The notes: a model not told the origin generated them from the letters alone. A stretch of 64,000 nt of DNA from Acidaminobacter sp. (GCF_030247605.1 NZ_JAOTSB010000002.1:186001-250000); one strand, 5' to 3'. Positions 28,411 through 38,003 are shown, numbered from the stretch's first letter. Translations and numbers: made by a program.

Positions 28411-29469
28411 CTAAGTCCCAAAAGGCCTGAGCGGCCGACGCACTGAGATTGACGTCAGCAGTGCTTCAAAGGCGATCCAGGCGTTGATCCTGCCTGTCTT
28501 AATCCAGTGATCAAGACGCGCCGCTTCAATTATATATCCGCTGAGCAAATCCACATCAAAACTTCTCGCCTGCTTTGCCATGATTTTCGCTCGGAAGGCG
28601 TGCAGTGACATACGCTTGGCTATGTCCGCCTCGCTATAGCCCGTGTTCGACATTAAACGGATTAAATGCATCTGCGTCAGGGCTTTATACAGTGTCCCAA
28701 GCAGCATGACTTCCGACTCGCCATCTGACCGGAGCGACTCCAGCATAGCCAAGGCTCTTGGAAGATCCTGAGCAATGGCAGCATCCACAAGCTTAAAACT
28801 GCTGGCCTCCAGATTCTGAGGCACCACTTTGAGAATGGCGTCCTTGGTCAGCTGTCCCTTCTCTGCACATAAGGAAATTAGCACTTCCAAATGCTGATCA
28901 ATTTCCTGAAGCGAGATTTCCGCTCTGTATTCCAAATAGGCCAGCCTTTCAACTAAATACTGGCGGGTTCTGTCGTCCGATTCGACACCGCCCTTTTTTA
29001 GCCGTTGGGCAATCCATTTTCTGAACTCTGTTTCATCCAGTCGTTCAAAGGAGACCACACGGCCGTGCTTCCCCAGTCGCTCGCTCCACTTCAGGCGCTT
29101 GTCCGGCGAAGGTTCACAAATAAAAATTGCAACGGTTGAAGAAGAAGGATTGTCGAAACAAGTCTTTAACGCTGCTTCACCCGAAGTAGTGAAAGTCGCT
29201 TTCTTCGCAAAGAAACCAGAATTTTTGAAAATAATCAGCCGGCGTTCTGACAGGAACGGCAGCGTCTCCATTTTTTCAACCATTTCTTCTGCGCTGAGCT
29301 GGTCCGCATTCTCCACTTGGAAGTTAAAAGGCTCAGCAGCAGGATCAACAAGTGATTTCTTTGCGTGAGCCAGCATGCTGTCCATGAGAAAAGTCTCAGG
29401 TCCCCAGAAAAGATACAACGGCTTTAGTGCGTTGCTTTTCAAATCATCATAAAATTCTTTGTATGCCAA
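28411..29469 (-). CDS. holA: DNA polymerase III subunit delta
   Basis: Clamp-loader subunit that opens the beta ring. 352 residues in the usual HolA layout: an N-terminal RecA-like domain (LYLFWGPETFLMDSMLAHAK near residues 18-37), a lid domain and a C-terminal collar helix domain. It lies between comEC and rpsT, the conserved Firmicutes order. The Walker-like region is degenerate, as normal for delta. Confidence 0.93.
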   Translation of the reverse strand: MAYKEFYDDLKSNALKPLYLFWGPETFLMDSMLAHAKKSLVDPAAEPFNFQVENADQLSAEEMVEKMETLPFLSERRLIIFKNSGFFAKKATFTTSGEAALKTCFDNPSSSTVAIFICEPSPDKRLKWSERLGKHGRVVSFERLDETEFRKWIAQRLKKGGVESDDRTRQYLVERLAYLEYRAEISLQEIDQHLEVLISLCAEKGQLTKDAILKVVPQNLEASSFKLVDAAIAQDLPRALAMLESLRSDGESEVMLLGTLYKALTQMHLIRLMSNTGYSEADIAKRMSLHAFRAKIMAKQARSFDVDLLSGYIIEAARLDHWIKTGRINAWIAFEALLTSISVRRPLRPFGT

Positions 29470-29559
29470 ATGAACACCTCACACTTTACGCCATCTCGAA
29501 TTTTACCAAATAGCAGCAATAGGCTGCGACTTTGTGTCTTAAATCTTATCCTGTCAAAA

Positions 29560-31860
29560 TTAATTTTTCAGCCACTGCCTGGACCAAACGGATTCCCCAT
29601 CCGTTTTCACCTCAATACAGCCGCTGAGGTCTGTCCTGTAGGTGATAAACTTGTTTTCAAACAGGGTATCAAGGGTGATCCTGCCAGGGTGGCCAAAACT
29701 GTTCCTGCCCACCGAGATCACAGCCATCCCGGGCTTCAGCGCTGAAATGAAAGCCTCCGAGCTTGAAGTCTTTGAACCGTGATGCGCCACTTTCAATATG
29801 GTTTTCAGCGAAGGAATCCTATCTATTATAGCATACTCCTGCCTTGCAGTGATATCTCCTGTAAACAGAAAAGACAGTTCGCCGGTGACATAGGTCATGA
29901 CAATTGAGGCTTCGTTGGCTCCCATGTCCACTGCGTCTTCCGGCGGAGACAACACCTCAAGGTGACTACCCTTGAGTCCTATCCGGTCACCGGTGTGGAC
30001 GTAGAAGATCTCGACGCCTCTACGTGACGCGACCTCTGTCAAACTGCCATAAGACTCCGGCCGGACGGCTCCGGAAAGGACCAGGCTGCCCACTTTCAGA
30101 CGTTCAAGCACAGCCTCCGCGCCCCCTATATGGTCCATGTGGGGATGCGTCAGCACCATAAGGGATAAGGTAGAGACGCCGGATTTAAGCAGCAGTTGAT
30201 CCATCTCCCTAAACGCCCTGCCGTCACCCGAATCAATTAAAATGTTCTCACCTGCCCGCGTCTGTATCAGTGCTGCATCTCCCTGGCCAACATCAAAGAA
30301 ACGAATCCTGTCCACCGGCTGCAGCCAAGCTTCAAATGGCAGCCCAAAGAGAATCAAAGCTAATAAACCTATGGATCCCAATATTCTGACCCTACCATAG
30401 TCAAAGAACTCTCGGCGTGACTTTCTCATAGCCAACACAATCAGAATAGCCGCAACACCCGCACTCTTAAACACACCGGGTGTCGCAGCCGGGATTGACG
30501 GATGCGCAGTCATACCTTCTGCGAAACGAACCACCGCCTCAATCAGCCGCAGCCCCTGACTTGACATCCATCCAGTCAGCGCCGGCAGCACCGGAAGCGG
30601 TGACAGCGGAAGGGTCAAGAAAGCCAGCGGTAAAGCCAACCCAGTGAGAAAAACGACGGGCAAATTGACAATGACTGAAATCAGCGACAGCGTATTGAAA
30701 TGCCATGCCGCGGGCAGCGCAGTGGCGACGAGTACCGAGAAACTCAGTGCCAAAGCGTTGAGGAAGCCTTTGACAGGATTCCCTTTCCGGTCCGGTTTGG
30801 CCAGCACAGGCAGCACCACCGCAATACCAAATACAGCGGCCATGGACATCTGATAGCCCACATCAAAGAGCAGTACGGGACGAAACACGAGTATCCCCAT
30901 TCCCGTCAGTGCCAGCCCACTCAACCGGTCATACTGTCTCCCTAAGGTCTGAAGCCCACCCGCCAGGATCAGCATGCCTGCTGCCCGCATTGCTGAACTG
31001 CGAAGTCCAACAAGTCCAAGAAAAAGCAGCAGCAGCACAACGAGACTCAATTTTCTCAAAATATAAGGCAGTTTGGTCCGTTCCAGCAGTATTTCAGCAC
31101 CTGTAAACAAGATACCAAAATGAAGACCGGATACTGCAAGAATGTGTGCTGTCCCAGTTTGTCTGTAAATTTCCAGAAGTTCGGGATCCAAGTCTGCTGT
31201 ATCTCCAAGAATCATGGCTGCGGCCAACTGCCCTTCCTCAGCGCCTAGCCGGTTCAGCAGGACATCCAGGATCCGCTGCCGCACCTTTTCCCTAAACGAA
31301 GCGACCCTGTGGGGGCTGTGATCCAGAGCCTCTGCGCCCACCACTTCCCCTTGATAGGCAATGCCTCTCGAATCCAGAAACTGCCTGTAATTGAACATCC
31401 CCGGATTTCTGGGCAGCGACGCAGAGTTCAGCGTCATAGTCAGTCGGTAATATCCGCCAATCTTCATCTGTTCCAGCGGTTTAAACACAGCAGCAAAGGT
31501 TTCCGGAAGCCGGATGACCTCCTGTCCTTGCTCTGATTCGTCACTGCTTAAATGCCCAACGACATGAAAAACCAACTTTTCTTCGCTCAGCGCGCTGTAC
31601 CGGTCAACATAACCGACTGCCACAACACGAAGCGGCATTTCCATCCTGGGTATAGTTTGACGGTTCAACATGGGACTATAACCAAACGTAAACATAAGGA
31701 GCACAAGAATTAAAGCCTTAGGTCTGCCGCTTTCCGAAGCAATCCACGCAAAGCCCGTCGCAATCAAAGCGGCAAGCCAAATCTCCAAGCGCCCCGAAGC
31801 CGCTGTAATTCCAATTGCAAGCCCGACCCAGGCTATGATTGAAGGACGGCGCATAGTCAC
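29560..31860 (-). CDS. comEC: ComEC/Rec2 DNA-uptake channel protein
   Basis: Membrane channel that carries single-stranded DNA into the cell in natural transformation. 766 residues: N-terminal membrane helices and an OB-like region (DUF4131), the Competence domain with multiple helices (about 215-490; HILAVSGLHFGILFTGAEI is the signature), and a C-terminal metallo-beta-lactamase domain (LTHPHMDHIGGAE near residue 575, HHGSKTSSSEAF near residue 695). It appears intact. A ComEA-like gene lies about 23 kb away in the window, whereas in Bacillus the two are adjacent. Confidence 0.95.
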   Translation of the reverse strand: MTMRRPSIIAWVGLAIGITAASGRLEIWLAALIATGFAWIASESGRPKALILVLLMFTFGYSPMLNRQTIPRMEMPLRVVAVGYVDRYSALSEEKLVFHVVGHLSSDESEQGQEVIRLPETFAAVFKPLEQMKIGGYYRLTMTLNSASLPRNPGMFNYRQFLDSRGIAYQGEVVGAEALDHSPHRVASFREKVRQRILDVLLNRLGAEEGQLAAAMILGDTADLDPELLEIYRQTGTAHILAVSGLHFGILFTGAEILLERTKLPYILRKLSLVVLLLLFLGLVGLRSSAMRAAGMLILAGGLQTLGRQYDRLSGLALTGMGILVFRPVLLFDVGYQMSMAAVFGIAVVLPVLAKPDRKGNPVKGFLNALALSFSVLVATALPAAWHFNTLSLISVIVNLPVVFLTGLALPLAFLTLPLSPLPVLPALTGWMSSQGLRLIEAVVRFAEGMTAHPSIPAATPGVFKSAGVAAILIVLAMRKSRREFFDYGRVRILGSIGLLALILFGLPFEAWLQPVDRIRFFDVGQGDAALIQTRAGENILIDSGDGRAFREMDQLLLKSGVSTLSLMVLTHPHMDHIGGAEAVLERLKVGSLVLSGAVRPESYGSLTEVASRRGVEIFYVHTGDRIGLKGSHLEVLSPPEDAVDMGANEASIVMTYVTGELSFLFTGDITARQEYAIIDRIPSLKTILKVAHHGSKTSSSEAFISALKPGMAVISVGRNSFGHPGRITLDTLFENKFITYRTDLSGCIEVKTDGESVWSRQWLKN

Positions 31861-31959
31861 TTCTCCTCAAAAGATTGATATCGTACAATACTATTATTAC
31901 ATTTAATGTAAAATAGTGTCAATCTCTCGAGAAAATAAATACATAGTTTAACAATTTTA

Positions 31960-32028
31960 ATATTACCGTCCGCGCGGCTTGTGGCCTATTGTCCCCACCC
32001 TGAAGTTGGGGACGCGGACGGTAATATT
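31960..32028. repeat. REP-like palindromic element, copy 2
   Basis: Outer arms ATTACCGTCCGCG and CGCGGACGGTAAT are perfect complements; inner arms TCCCCA and TTGGGGA pair within. It shares the core words of the 15056 element, including TATT/AATA edges and a nearby TTGTAACA/TTGTTACA. It lies between comEC and the ECF gene. Confidence 0.65.
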
Positions 32029-32061
32029 TTTGTTACAATCACACGCCATAACCAGCCACAT

Positions 32062-32096
32062 AAAAAGGAGCCGAACCCCACAGGGCCAGCTCCCTT
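32062..32096 (-). terminator. Terminator after the ECF S-component gene
   Basis: Minus-strand GGAGC ... GCTCC with an inner CCTGTGGGG, followed by TTTTT. Confidence 0.65.
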
Positions 32097-32117
32097 CCTC
32101 TATAAAACACACACAGC

Positions 32118-32678
32118 TTACTTTCTGTCTTTGTCCGAATACGTGTCAATTTCATCCAGGTTCAAAGGCTTCAAAAGATTTGCCTTCTTAAATGCGATCA
32201 ACAGCGGATAACCAACAATGCCGCCGCCGATAGCCTGCGTCATGTTGTAGGGCACACCAGCCACAGCTTGGGCAAAGCCGTAAAGAAAATATTCATAAAC
32301 CAGATATCCGCCAATCATGCAGACGCCGCCGGCAATAAACGCGACAATGTATGCACCGGTCAAGCGGGCCAGCGACTGTCCTCTATGATAAAAAGCCTTG
32401 AAGATCCAACCCGCCAAAAAAGCGTCCAGCGCCTTAATCAACAGCGTCGCAGGCGCATAAATGGTGTAGCCGCTCAGGAAATCAGCAATCATGGAGCCTA
32501 TGCCCGCTGCAAACGCGCCATAGACCGGACCGAGTACAATGCCACTCAGGTAAACAAGGCTGTCTCCAATATGGATATAACCTTTTGGAATTGGAATCTG
32601 GATCAGCAGGGTACCAATCGCTACCAACGCTGCCAGCAGACCTATCAGAACCACGGTTTTAGTAGATAGTTTTTTCAA
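32118..32678 (-). CDS. ECF transporter S component
   Basis: Membrane substrate-binding subunit for an energy-coupling-factor vitamin/micronutrient importer. About 186 residues with five to six hydrophobic helices; GYIHIGDSLVYLSGIVLGPV and LSGYTIYAPATLLIKALD match the PF07155-type ECF S family. I prefer the TTG at 32678, with GGGAGG eight bases upstream, over the GTG at 32696, which contains that site. The EcfA/EcfT energising module is not in the window, so it is likely a group II system. The substrate cannot be read from sequence. Confidence 0.85.
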   Translation of the reverse strand: MKKLSTKTVVLIGLLAALVAIGTLLIQIPIPKGYIHIGDSLVYLSGIVLGPVYGAFAAGIGSMIADFLSGYTIYAPATLLIKALDAFLAGWIFKAFYHRGQSLARLTGAYIVAFIAGGVCMIGGYLVYEYFLYGFAQAVAGVPYNMTQAIGGGIVGYPLLIAFKKANLLKPLNLDEIDTYSDKDRK

Positions 32679-32702
32679 GTGTCGTTCCTCCCTCACGTTG
32701 AC

Positions 32703-32745
32703 TGTGCCCTACCTTTTAGAAATTGTTCCGGTAGGGTACAAGGTG
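32703..32745 (-). promoter_or_regulatory. Leader hairpin upstream of the ECF gene
   Basis: Minus-strand TGTACCCTACC ... GGTAGGGCACA forms an 11-pair stem with one mismatch and a loop of about 16 bases. It sits at the very 5' end of the predicted transcript, a few bases after a TATAAT box (about 32749-32754) with TTGATC 18 bases upstream. It matches no riboswitch class I could name. Confidence 0.45.
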
Positions 32746-32846
32746 GATTATAACACTCCAAACAATACAGGATCAACACAATTTAACGAAAATTGTATCG
32801 CAACACTGGTACCCGCTTTAACACCGTATCGATCACAACTATGCAA

Positions 32847-33575
32847 TCAGCGAGTTGCCGGAAGCTGTGTCTCCTTCTCCTTCAATTGAACCGGCTGTCC
32901 AGACCCATCCAGTTTAATGAAGTACTCATGCCTATGATTTCGCTGCAGCGCACCATCCACAATCAGTCCATTGTTGATCAACATTTTCATTTGAGTCCTG
33001 TGTGCAAGAATCGCTTTTGCCTTTTGATCCGCAACCCGCTCAATATCAATGATGGTTGTGATCTCTTCAATTGGACTGCCCATAAGAAGCCCATTTTTGA
33101 GCCGCCCTGCCCTGTTGTCCACTGTGGCCAGATAAACCGCCTGCGGCGCGTAATTGAGTTTACCCTCATGGAGAAGTTTCATCATCCATCGGTGAACCGT
33201 CTTGTGATCTGGATGATGTGAGATGCCGTTGACTTCAAAGGTGTAGATCAATTCAGGCTGCAGGGCGTTCAGATGAGCGGCCAGTTTTTCAACGGCTTCG
33301 ATCTCGTCCTGATCCACCAAAGTCGCGTCCATATAGTCGAGAAAATGAACTTTCGCAACACCCATAAGCTCCGCCGCTCTGAGCAGCTCCTGCTCTCTGA
33401 CCGGACCCAAATCTTCCTTTTTCACATAGTCTCGGTCATATGCTGTACTCGCCTCGCCTTTAGTCGCGCAGATCAAATGGGTCTCCCAACCCATCTCAGC
33501 CAGTTGAATCAAGGTGCCTCCAATTATAATTGCCTCATCATCAGGATGCGCAAAAATGCCAATCGCTCTATTCAT
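32847..33575 (-). CDS. PIG-L family deacetylase
   Basis: Zn-dependent N-acetylglucosaminyl deacetylase-like enzyme (LmbE/BshB/MshB superfamily). 242 residues. The metal motif AHPDDEAI is at residues 9-16, and HHPDHKTVHRW supplies the third ligand near residue 120. GGAGGG lies upstream of the ATG. Neighbours give no pathway clue: an ECF S component downstream and a DNA methylase upstream (26-base gap). Bacillithiol synthesis is one possibility; bshA and bshC are not seen here. Confidence 0.88.
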   Translation of the reverse strand: MNRAIGIFAHPDDEAIIIGGTLIQLAEMGWETHLICATKGEASTAYDRDYVKKEDLGPVREQELLRAAELMGVAKVHFLDYMDATLVDQDEIEAVEKLAAHLNALQPELIYTFEVNGISHHPDHKTVHRWMMKLLHEGKLNYAPQAVYLATVDNRAGRLKNGLLMGSPIEEITTIIDIERVADQKAKAILAHRTQMKMLINNGLIVDGALQRNHRHEYFIKLDGSGQPVQLKEKETQLPATR

Positions 33576-33601
33576 TGTGTACCCTCCGTTTCTGCATTGG
33601 T

Positions 33602-35503
33602 TTACGTTCGTTTCGCTTCAAAATAATCTTTAATCGTGTTCCTGGCAACCTCTGATAAACCAAGCCAGTCGAAGACCACGCCACTTGCTTCCGCTCTCAA
33701 GTCTTCATTACAGAGGTGCCCAAAACGCCGGTAATGGTCCACTGCCAAAGTTTTCAACCTCAAATAGGACGCGTCGCAACCTTCCAGAGGCGGAAGCGGC
33801 ATTTGTCTGAGGGGGGTTGCATACAGTTCAAGAACATCTCCCTTGCGCTTTCCTCTGACACTGAGCCAGAATTCATAGACCTCTGTGATCAGAATGAGGC
33901 TCACCGCAAGCAGGTCCTCCTGGCTTAAGCCGCTGTTGCTAATCTGTTTGTCCGGTTTAACCTCTTCCAACCCAACTAAAGGCGTCAAATAATAAAGGTC
34001 CGCACTTCCATAAAATGGCTGATCCGTATAAGCAAAGGCATTGTTGAGGGCTCTGTGGGGCGCCACAATTTTGGGTCCTTCAAACAGCGTGGCTGTCCTG
34101 GGCCACTGGAGAGCATACCAAGGGCGGACCCCATTTACGACTTCCCTCCGCTTTGAAAGTTTGCCCCTAAAACGGCTTAGATGCCTATAAGCATTGGGAT
34201 AATGCGTTTCAAATTCCTCAATTTCCTGAGGAATGTACAGCAGGACGAAACGAGCTTCCAAATCAACTTTGCCGCGCTTGACTTGACTATTCTTATAAAA
34301 AGGCACCAGCAGAGCTTCTTCAATCTCCAGGGATAGAGCTTCTTCAGGCGTGAGGACAAAGACGCCCTCATCCGGCGCCCGGTCAAAGCCGCTGACAATT
34401 CCCTGGCGGACTTGAAAGACGTCCCCAAAGGTCTTGCTGCACGCTGCTTCCATTTCTTCTATGGCGAGGGGCTCACCGGGGTGCATGGAAAAGTAAAAGT
34501 TACCAAAGCGACTGACAATTTGACTCCGATTCAGCCAGATCATAGAAGAAGACTGTCGCCAGCGCTCTGTGACGTCCAGTGTCTTTGGCTTGGCAGGAAC
34601 TTCCACGTAACGGCAGCGTTCCTGAACGCCACGTCTGTAATGGAAGATCACGTTACTCTGTCCTGCTGCGTCCTTGAAGAGAGAACCGCCTTCAAAACGA
34701 GCCAGATCCACAAAACTGCCATTTTGAGACATAGCCGTTCTGAGCCCTGATGCGCCATCTGCAGTGAAAAAATACCCCGTCGTGATGAAGCCTAAGATCC
34801 CGCCTTCTGCCAGGAGTGCCATACCCAAATGAATGAAATAATAGAAGAAGTCCATATTTTTTTCATAATGCGCCGCCCCAAAGGGATACCGCTTCGCTTC
34901 ATCAAACAAGTCTTTATGATTCTTTTCGCCAATATAAGGCGGATTGCCCACAACGAGATCATAGCCGCCGAGCGCCAGAACTTCAGCCACCGGAGGACCT
35001 TGAAGCAGAGATGCCGTATCCAGGACATTGCCGGTGTAACTTCCAAGCTTCTCCCGGTCCAGCTTGAAGTATGACGCCACCATGTCTTTATAGTGCGCCA
35101 CCGGCTCGGGCTGGAGATCGAAGAGATGGACCCTCTCTGCGGCTTTAGCCAAAAGCTGTGGGTCCTTTTCGAGGCTGCGGCATAAAGTTTCAAGAAGACT
35201 CAGCCAGGCAATGGCAAAGACACCATCTCCGCCGGCGGGATCCACCACATGCCAGGTATGCATGGCTTCAAAATACTGCTCTGACCGCTGCGGGTCTGAT
35301 CCCGGCTTTTCAAGACAGCGCCTCACCTCATCCGGATCAGCGCTGAAAACGCAGCACAGCCTACGTACTGCTGCTATAAGGACAGTTTCACTTGCCACCT
35401 CAAAAGGCGTATAAAAGCTGCCGGTTTGATCCCTGTGCCGCTGGTGCATTGCCTGATCGAGGCCCCCCATGGATGCATAGACGGCTCTTAATGTACTTTC
35501 CAT
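33602..35503 (-). CDS. Orphan N6-adenine DNA methylase (TaqI/Eco57I-like)
   Basis: 633 residues from the ATG at 35503, which has GGGGGTG upstream; the frame could extend to a GTG at 35521. The SAM motif region lies in WHVVDPAGGDGVFAIAWL near residue 90, and the catalytic motif IV is NPPYIGEKNHKDLFDEA near residue 190. The second half resembles the TaqI-like target-recognition domain. No separate restriction endonuclease gene is adjacent. It may be a solitary methyltransferase or a fused type IIG enzyme; I see no clear PD-(D/E)xK nuclease motif at the N-terminus, so a solitary enzyme is favoured. Confidence 0.85.
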   Translation of the reverse strand: MESTLRAVYASMGGLDQAMHQRHRDQTGSFYTPFEVASETVLIAAVRRLCCVFSADPDEVRRCLEKPGSDPQRSEQYFEAMHTWHVVDPAGGDGVFAIAWLSLLETLCRSLEKDPQLLAKAAERVHLFDLQPEPVAHYKDMVASYFKLDREKLGSYTGNVLDTASLLQGPPVAEVLALGGYDLVVGNPPYIGEKNHKDLFDEAKRYPFGAAHYEKNMDFFYYFIHLGMALLAEGGILGFITTGYFFTADGASGLRTAMSQNGSFVDLARFEGGSLFKDAAGQSNVIFHYRRGVQERCRYVEVPAKPKTLDVTERWRQSSSMIWLNRSQIVSRFGNFYFSMHPGEPLAIEEMEAACSKTFGDVFQVRQGIVSGFDRAPDEGVFVLTPEEALSLEIEEALLVPFYKNSQVKRGKVDLEARFVLLYIPQEIEEFETHYPNAYRHLSRFRGKLSKRREVVNGVRPWYALQWPRTATLFEGPKIVAPHRALNNAFAYTDQPFYGSADLYYLTPLVGLEEVKPDKQISNSGLSQEDLLAVSLILITEVYEFWLSVRGKRKGDVLELYATPLRQMPLPPLEGCDASYLRLKTLAVDHYRRFGHLCNEDLRAEASGVVFDWLGLSEVARNTIKDYFEAKRT

Positions 35504-35629
35504 GCGGTTCACCCCCGTCACCTGTCAATAGTCTCTATTACCTTACTGCTCAGTCCAGCGGTCAAACCACAGTCCAGCTTTCGCCCGCAAGCTTCCAATC
35601 ACCTTCAGTTCGCCTGGACTTAGCTAGAA

Positions 35630-36532
35630 CTAAGATTCGAGCAAATCATCCAGCGTCAGCACCTCATCCGCAAAGTGAACGACCAGTTCACCCAGCTGAG
35701 CTTCAAACCACTTTCTGGACCGGCTGAGAGCGGTTTCCTCCACGCATTCCAAAACCACCTTGTTTTTCATCAGGACGATCTCCGCCATAATATCGCCTTC
35801 ATACATCAGCCTGAAAATGAGATCCTCAGGTTCATCAAGGGCAATTTCACAGTCCGGTGAGGCTTCCAGGACTTCCCTGATCTTCACAGAGTTCTGATGC
35901 AGATAGGTCGACTGGTGTACCAGATAAGTTTCTTCCTCAGACTGCTCCGCTTCCATGATGGTTTCCAGAATATCCAGATACCGCATCATGAGCAGCGCAT
36001 TGTTTTCCAGGAAGGTTTCGAGCGCTTCGTTCTGTCTCTCAGCGGCGTGACGTTCCAGAATTGCCCTTTTAAAGGCTTCCATGGTTTCCTTGGTGTAGAG
36101 TTCGAAGTCGGGGGCCAGAATGTAACCATCGGCAAAACCAATAGCTCGCCCGACCAGAAAGCTCTCCCCCTCCAGAACTTCAGGATTCAGCAGTTTAAAG
36201 TCTCGCTTGGTGAAAACATCCTTGAGAAAAACATGGGCATCATGGCGCATGACCTCAAAGCCGCTGAAATAATTGTGTGCAATGGCCTTGAAAAATCCCG
36301 AGAATGGACGATCCGCCGCGGCATACCGGTCCGCAAAGCTCAAACCGTCGACTCTGTAATCATATAAAAGATAACTCTCAAATTGGTCAGCGTGCGTATC
36401 CTGATCCTCTTCCCCGCGATACGCTTTGTCCGCCTTCACAATGATTTCAGCAAATTGCGGTTCCATACTGTAAAACAGGAGCGCCTCTGTCGCCTCGCGC
36501 CAGTCCTGCCACACGGCTAAATTAGTCTGCAT
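35630..36532 (-). CDS. Uncharacterised acidic protein upstream of the methylase
   Basis: 300 residues, not recognised with confidence. Acidic, without signal peptide or membrane helices. The stretch around residues 50-130 (YLLYDYRVDGLSFADRYA, YFSGFEVMRHD, LLNPEVLEGESFLVGRAI) recalls the domain that precedes SEC-C motifs in some clostridial proteins, but no SEC-C Cys/His tail is present. Residues 155-200 look helical. It is followed after about 127 bases by the methylase on the same strand. A good promoter lies upstream. No function is proposed. Confidence 0.6.
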   Translation of the reverse strand: MQTNLAVWQDWREATEALLFYSMEPQFAEIIVKADKAYRGEEDQDTHADQFESYLLYDYRVDGLSFADRYAAADRPFSGFFKAIAHNYFSGFEVMRHDAHVFLKDVFTKRDFKLLNPEVLEGESFLVGRAIGFADGYILAPDFELYTKETMEAFKRAILERHAAERQNEALETFLENNALLMMRYLDILETIMEAEQSEEETYLVHQSTYLHQNSVKIREVLEASPDCEIALDEPEDLIFRLMYEGDIMAEIVLMKNKVVLECVEETALSRSRKWFEAQLGELVVHFADEVLTLDDLLES

Positions 36533-36579
36533 TATTTTGCCCTCACTTTCAGATTGCCTTAAACGGTGAATTCTATGAT

Positions 36580-36608
36580 ATTATAGTCTTTAACAGGAAA
36601 ATTGTCCA
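36580..36608 (-). promoter_or_regulatory. Promoter of the uncharacterised gene/methylase unit
   Basis: Minus-strand TGGACA (36608-36603), a 17-base spacer and TATAAT (36585-36580), about 48 bases before the start codon. Confidence 0.65.
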
Positions 36609-36717
36609 TGATATGCCCTCAGTCAAAGCCAGTGCTTTTAGCCGATGGTGACTTTTCCCCAGCCCCCCATAGAACATTACCCCACTAATTTAAATTAACG
36701 AAGGAGTGACTGTTTAA

Positions 36718-37938
36718 ATGACACGTCTCATCTATTTGGAAGACCCAAATTGCCTGGCATGTGATGTCCAGATCATGAAGTGCGATCCACACCCGGAAGG
36801 GTTTGCTATAATTCTGGACCAAACTCCCTTTTATCCCGAGGGGGGCGGCCAGCCCGGTGACACAGGCCGCATTGGCGACGCGGTCGTCATCAATGTCGTG
36901 ACCAGCCCGGACAAAGAGGTGCTGCATATCGTCGACAAAGCATTGTCATCCGGACCTGCGAAGGCCAGCGTTGACCCCGAACGGCGCGCGGACCATACCC
37001 AGCAGCACGCCGCACAGCATCTCCTGTCCGCCTGTCTTCTGGAGCTCTGTGAGGCTGCCACAATTGGCTTCCATATGAGTGAGTCCTATACTTCCATAGA
37101 TCTCGACAAGAAGGTCGATCAGGAAGTGCTGGAACGCGCAGTTTTCATGGCCAACGACGCCATCAGGGCAGCCCTCTCAATAGAAGCGCTTTATCCTGAT
37201 GAGGCGACGCTTCAAAGTCTGCCCCTTAGAAAAATTCCAAAAGTAGAGGACAACATTCGTGTGATCAGGATCGGGGATCTGGACTACTCCCCTTGCGGCG
37301 GTACCCACCCTGACACGACAGCCGCCATAGGCTGCCTTATGATCACACGATATGAGAACTATAAAGCCGGTACCCGCGTTGAATTTGTCGCCGGTGAACG
37401 GGCAATCAGAGATATGCTGAGGAAAAATGCGGCACTGACTCAGCTGAGTCAAAGCCTCGCCACGCCGGTTTCCGACGTTGTCAAAGGTGTCGAAAAGCTG
37501 CTGTCCAACCAGTCGAAGCTTGAAAAAGAACTCCGGCAGGCAAAATCCGCACTGCTGGAGTTTGAAACCGAGCGTCTGGTCTCTGACATTGAGCATTCCG
37601 GCGAACAACAACTCATCCGGGTCCTGCAGGGTAAAGATATGTCTGATCTTCGCGTCTTATCCGCAGGCGTGCTGAAAGCCTTGCCAGGCGCGGTCGTTAT
37701 CCTGGCAAGCACGGGCAGTGACGGCAGCCAGGCGCAGCTTCTCTGCGCCAGGGGCGACAACCTTCCAAAGCTGGACATCCGAGAGGTCTTCAAGCCCGCA
37801 ATCGCGCTCCTGGAAGGACGAGGCGGCGGTAATACCGCTGTGGCGCAAGGCGGCGGGCCAAGAGTCGAATTGCTTGATCAAGCCCTTGAAGCGGCCGCAA
37901 GCGCTCTGGCTCAGCAGCGCGGGCTTATTGAGGTTTAG
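36718..37938 (+). CDS. Alanyl-tRNA editing protein (AlaX-L type)
   Basis: Stand-alone relative of the AlaRS editing domain that hydrolyses mischarged Ser-/Gly-tRNA-Ala. 406 residues. The N-terminal beta domain holds PFYPEGGGQPGDTG. The editing zinc site is HTQQHAAQHLLSA near residue 97 and CGGTHPDTTAA near residue 196. A coiled-coil and DHHA1 domain with GGGNTAVAQGGG complete the long form. AAGGAGTG precedes the ATG. It is divergent from the uncharacterised gene and convergent with the MBL-fold gene. Confidence 0.92.
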   Translation: MTRLIYLEDPNCLACDVQIMKCDPHPEGFAIILDQTPFYPEGGGQPGDTGRIGDAVVINVVTSPDKEVLHIVDKALSSGPAKASVDPERRADHTQQHAAQHLLSACLLELCEAATIGFHMSESYTSIDLDKKVDQEVLERAVFMANDAIRAALSIEALYPDEATLQSLPLRKIPKVEDNIRVIRIGDLDYSPCGGTHPDTTAAIGCLMITRYENYKAGTRVEFVAGERAIRDMLRKNAALTQLSQSLATPVSDVVKGVEKLLSNQSKLEKELRQAKSALLEFETERLVSDIEHSGEQQLIRVLQGKDMSDLRVLSAGVLKALPGAVVILASTGSDGSQAQLLCARGDNLPKLDIREVFKPAIALLEGRGGGNTAVAQGGGPRVELLDQALEAAASALAQQRGLIEV

Positions 37939-38003
37939 CAGGATGAGAAGCTAAGTCATGTATCATTGGCTCAGTCGTGAATTTTTAGATCTTAATCCGC
38001 AGT

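Noticed and set aside
33602-35503. A complete restriction-modification system
   Set aside because: No endonuclease gene or clear nuclease motif is present next to or within the methylase.
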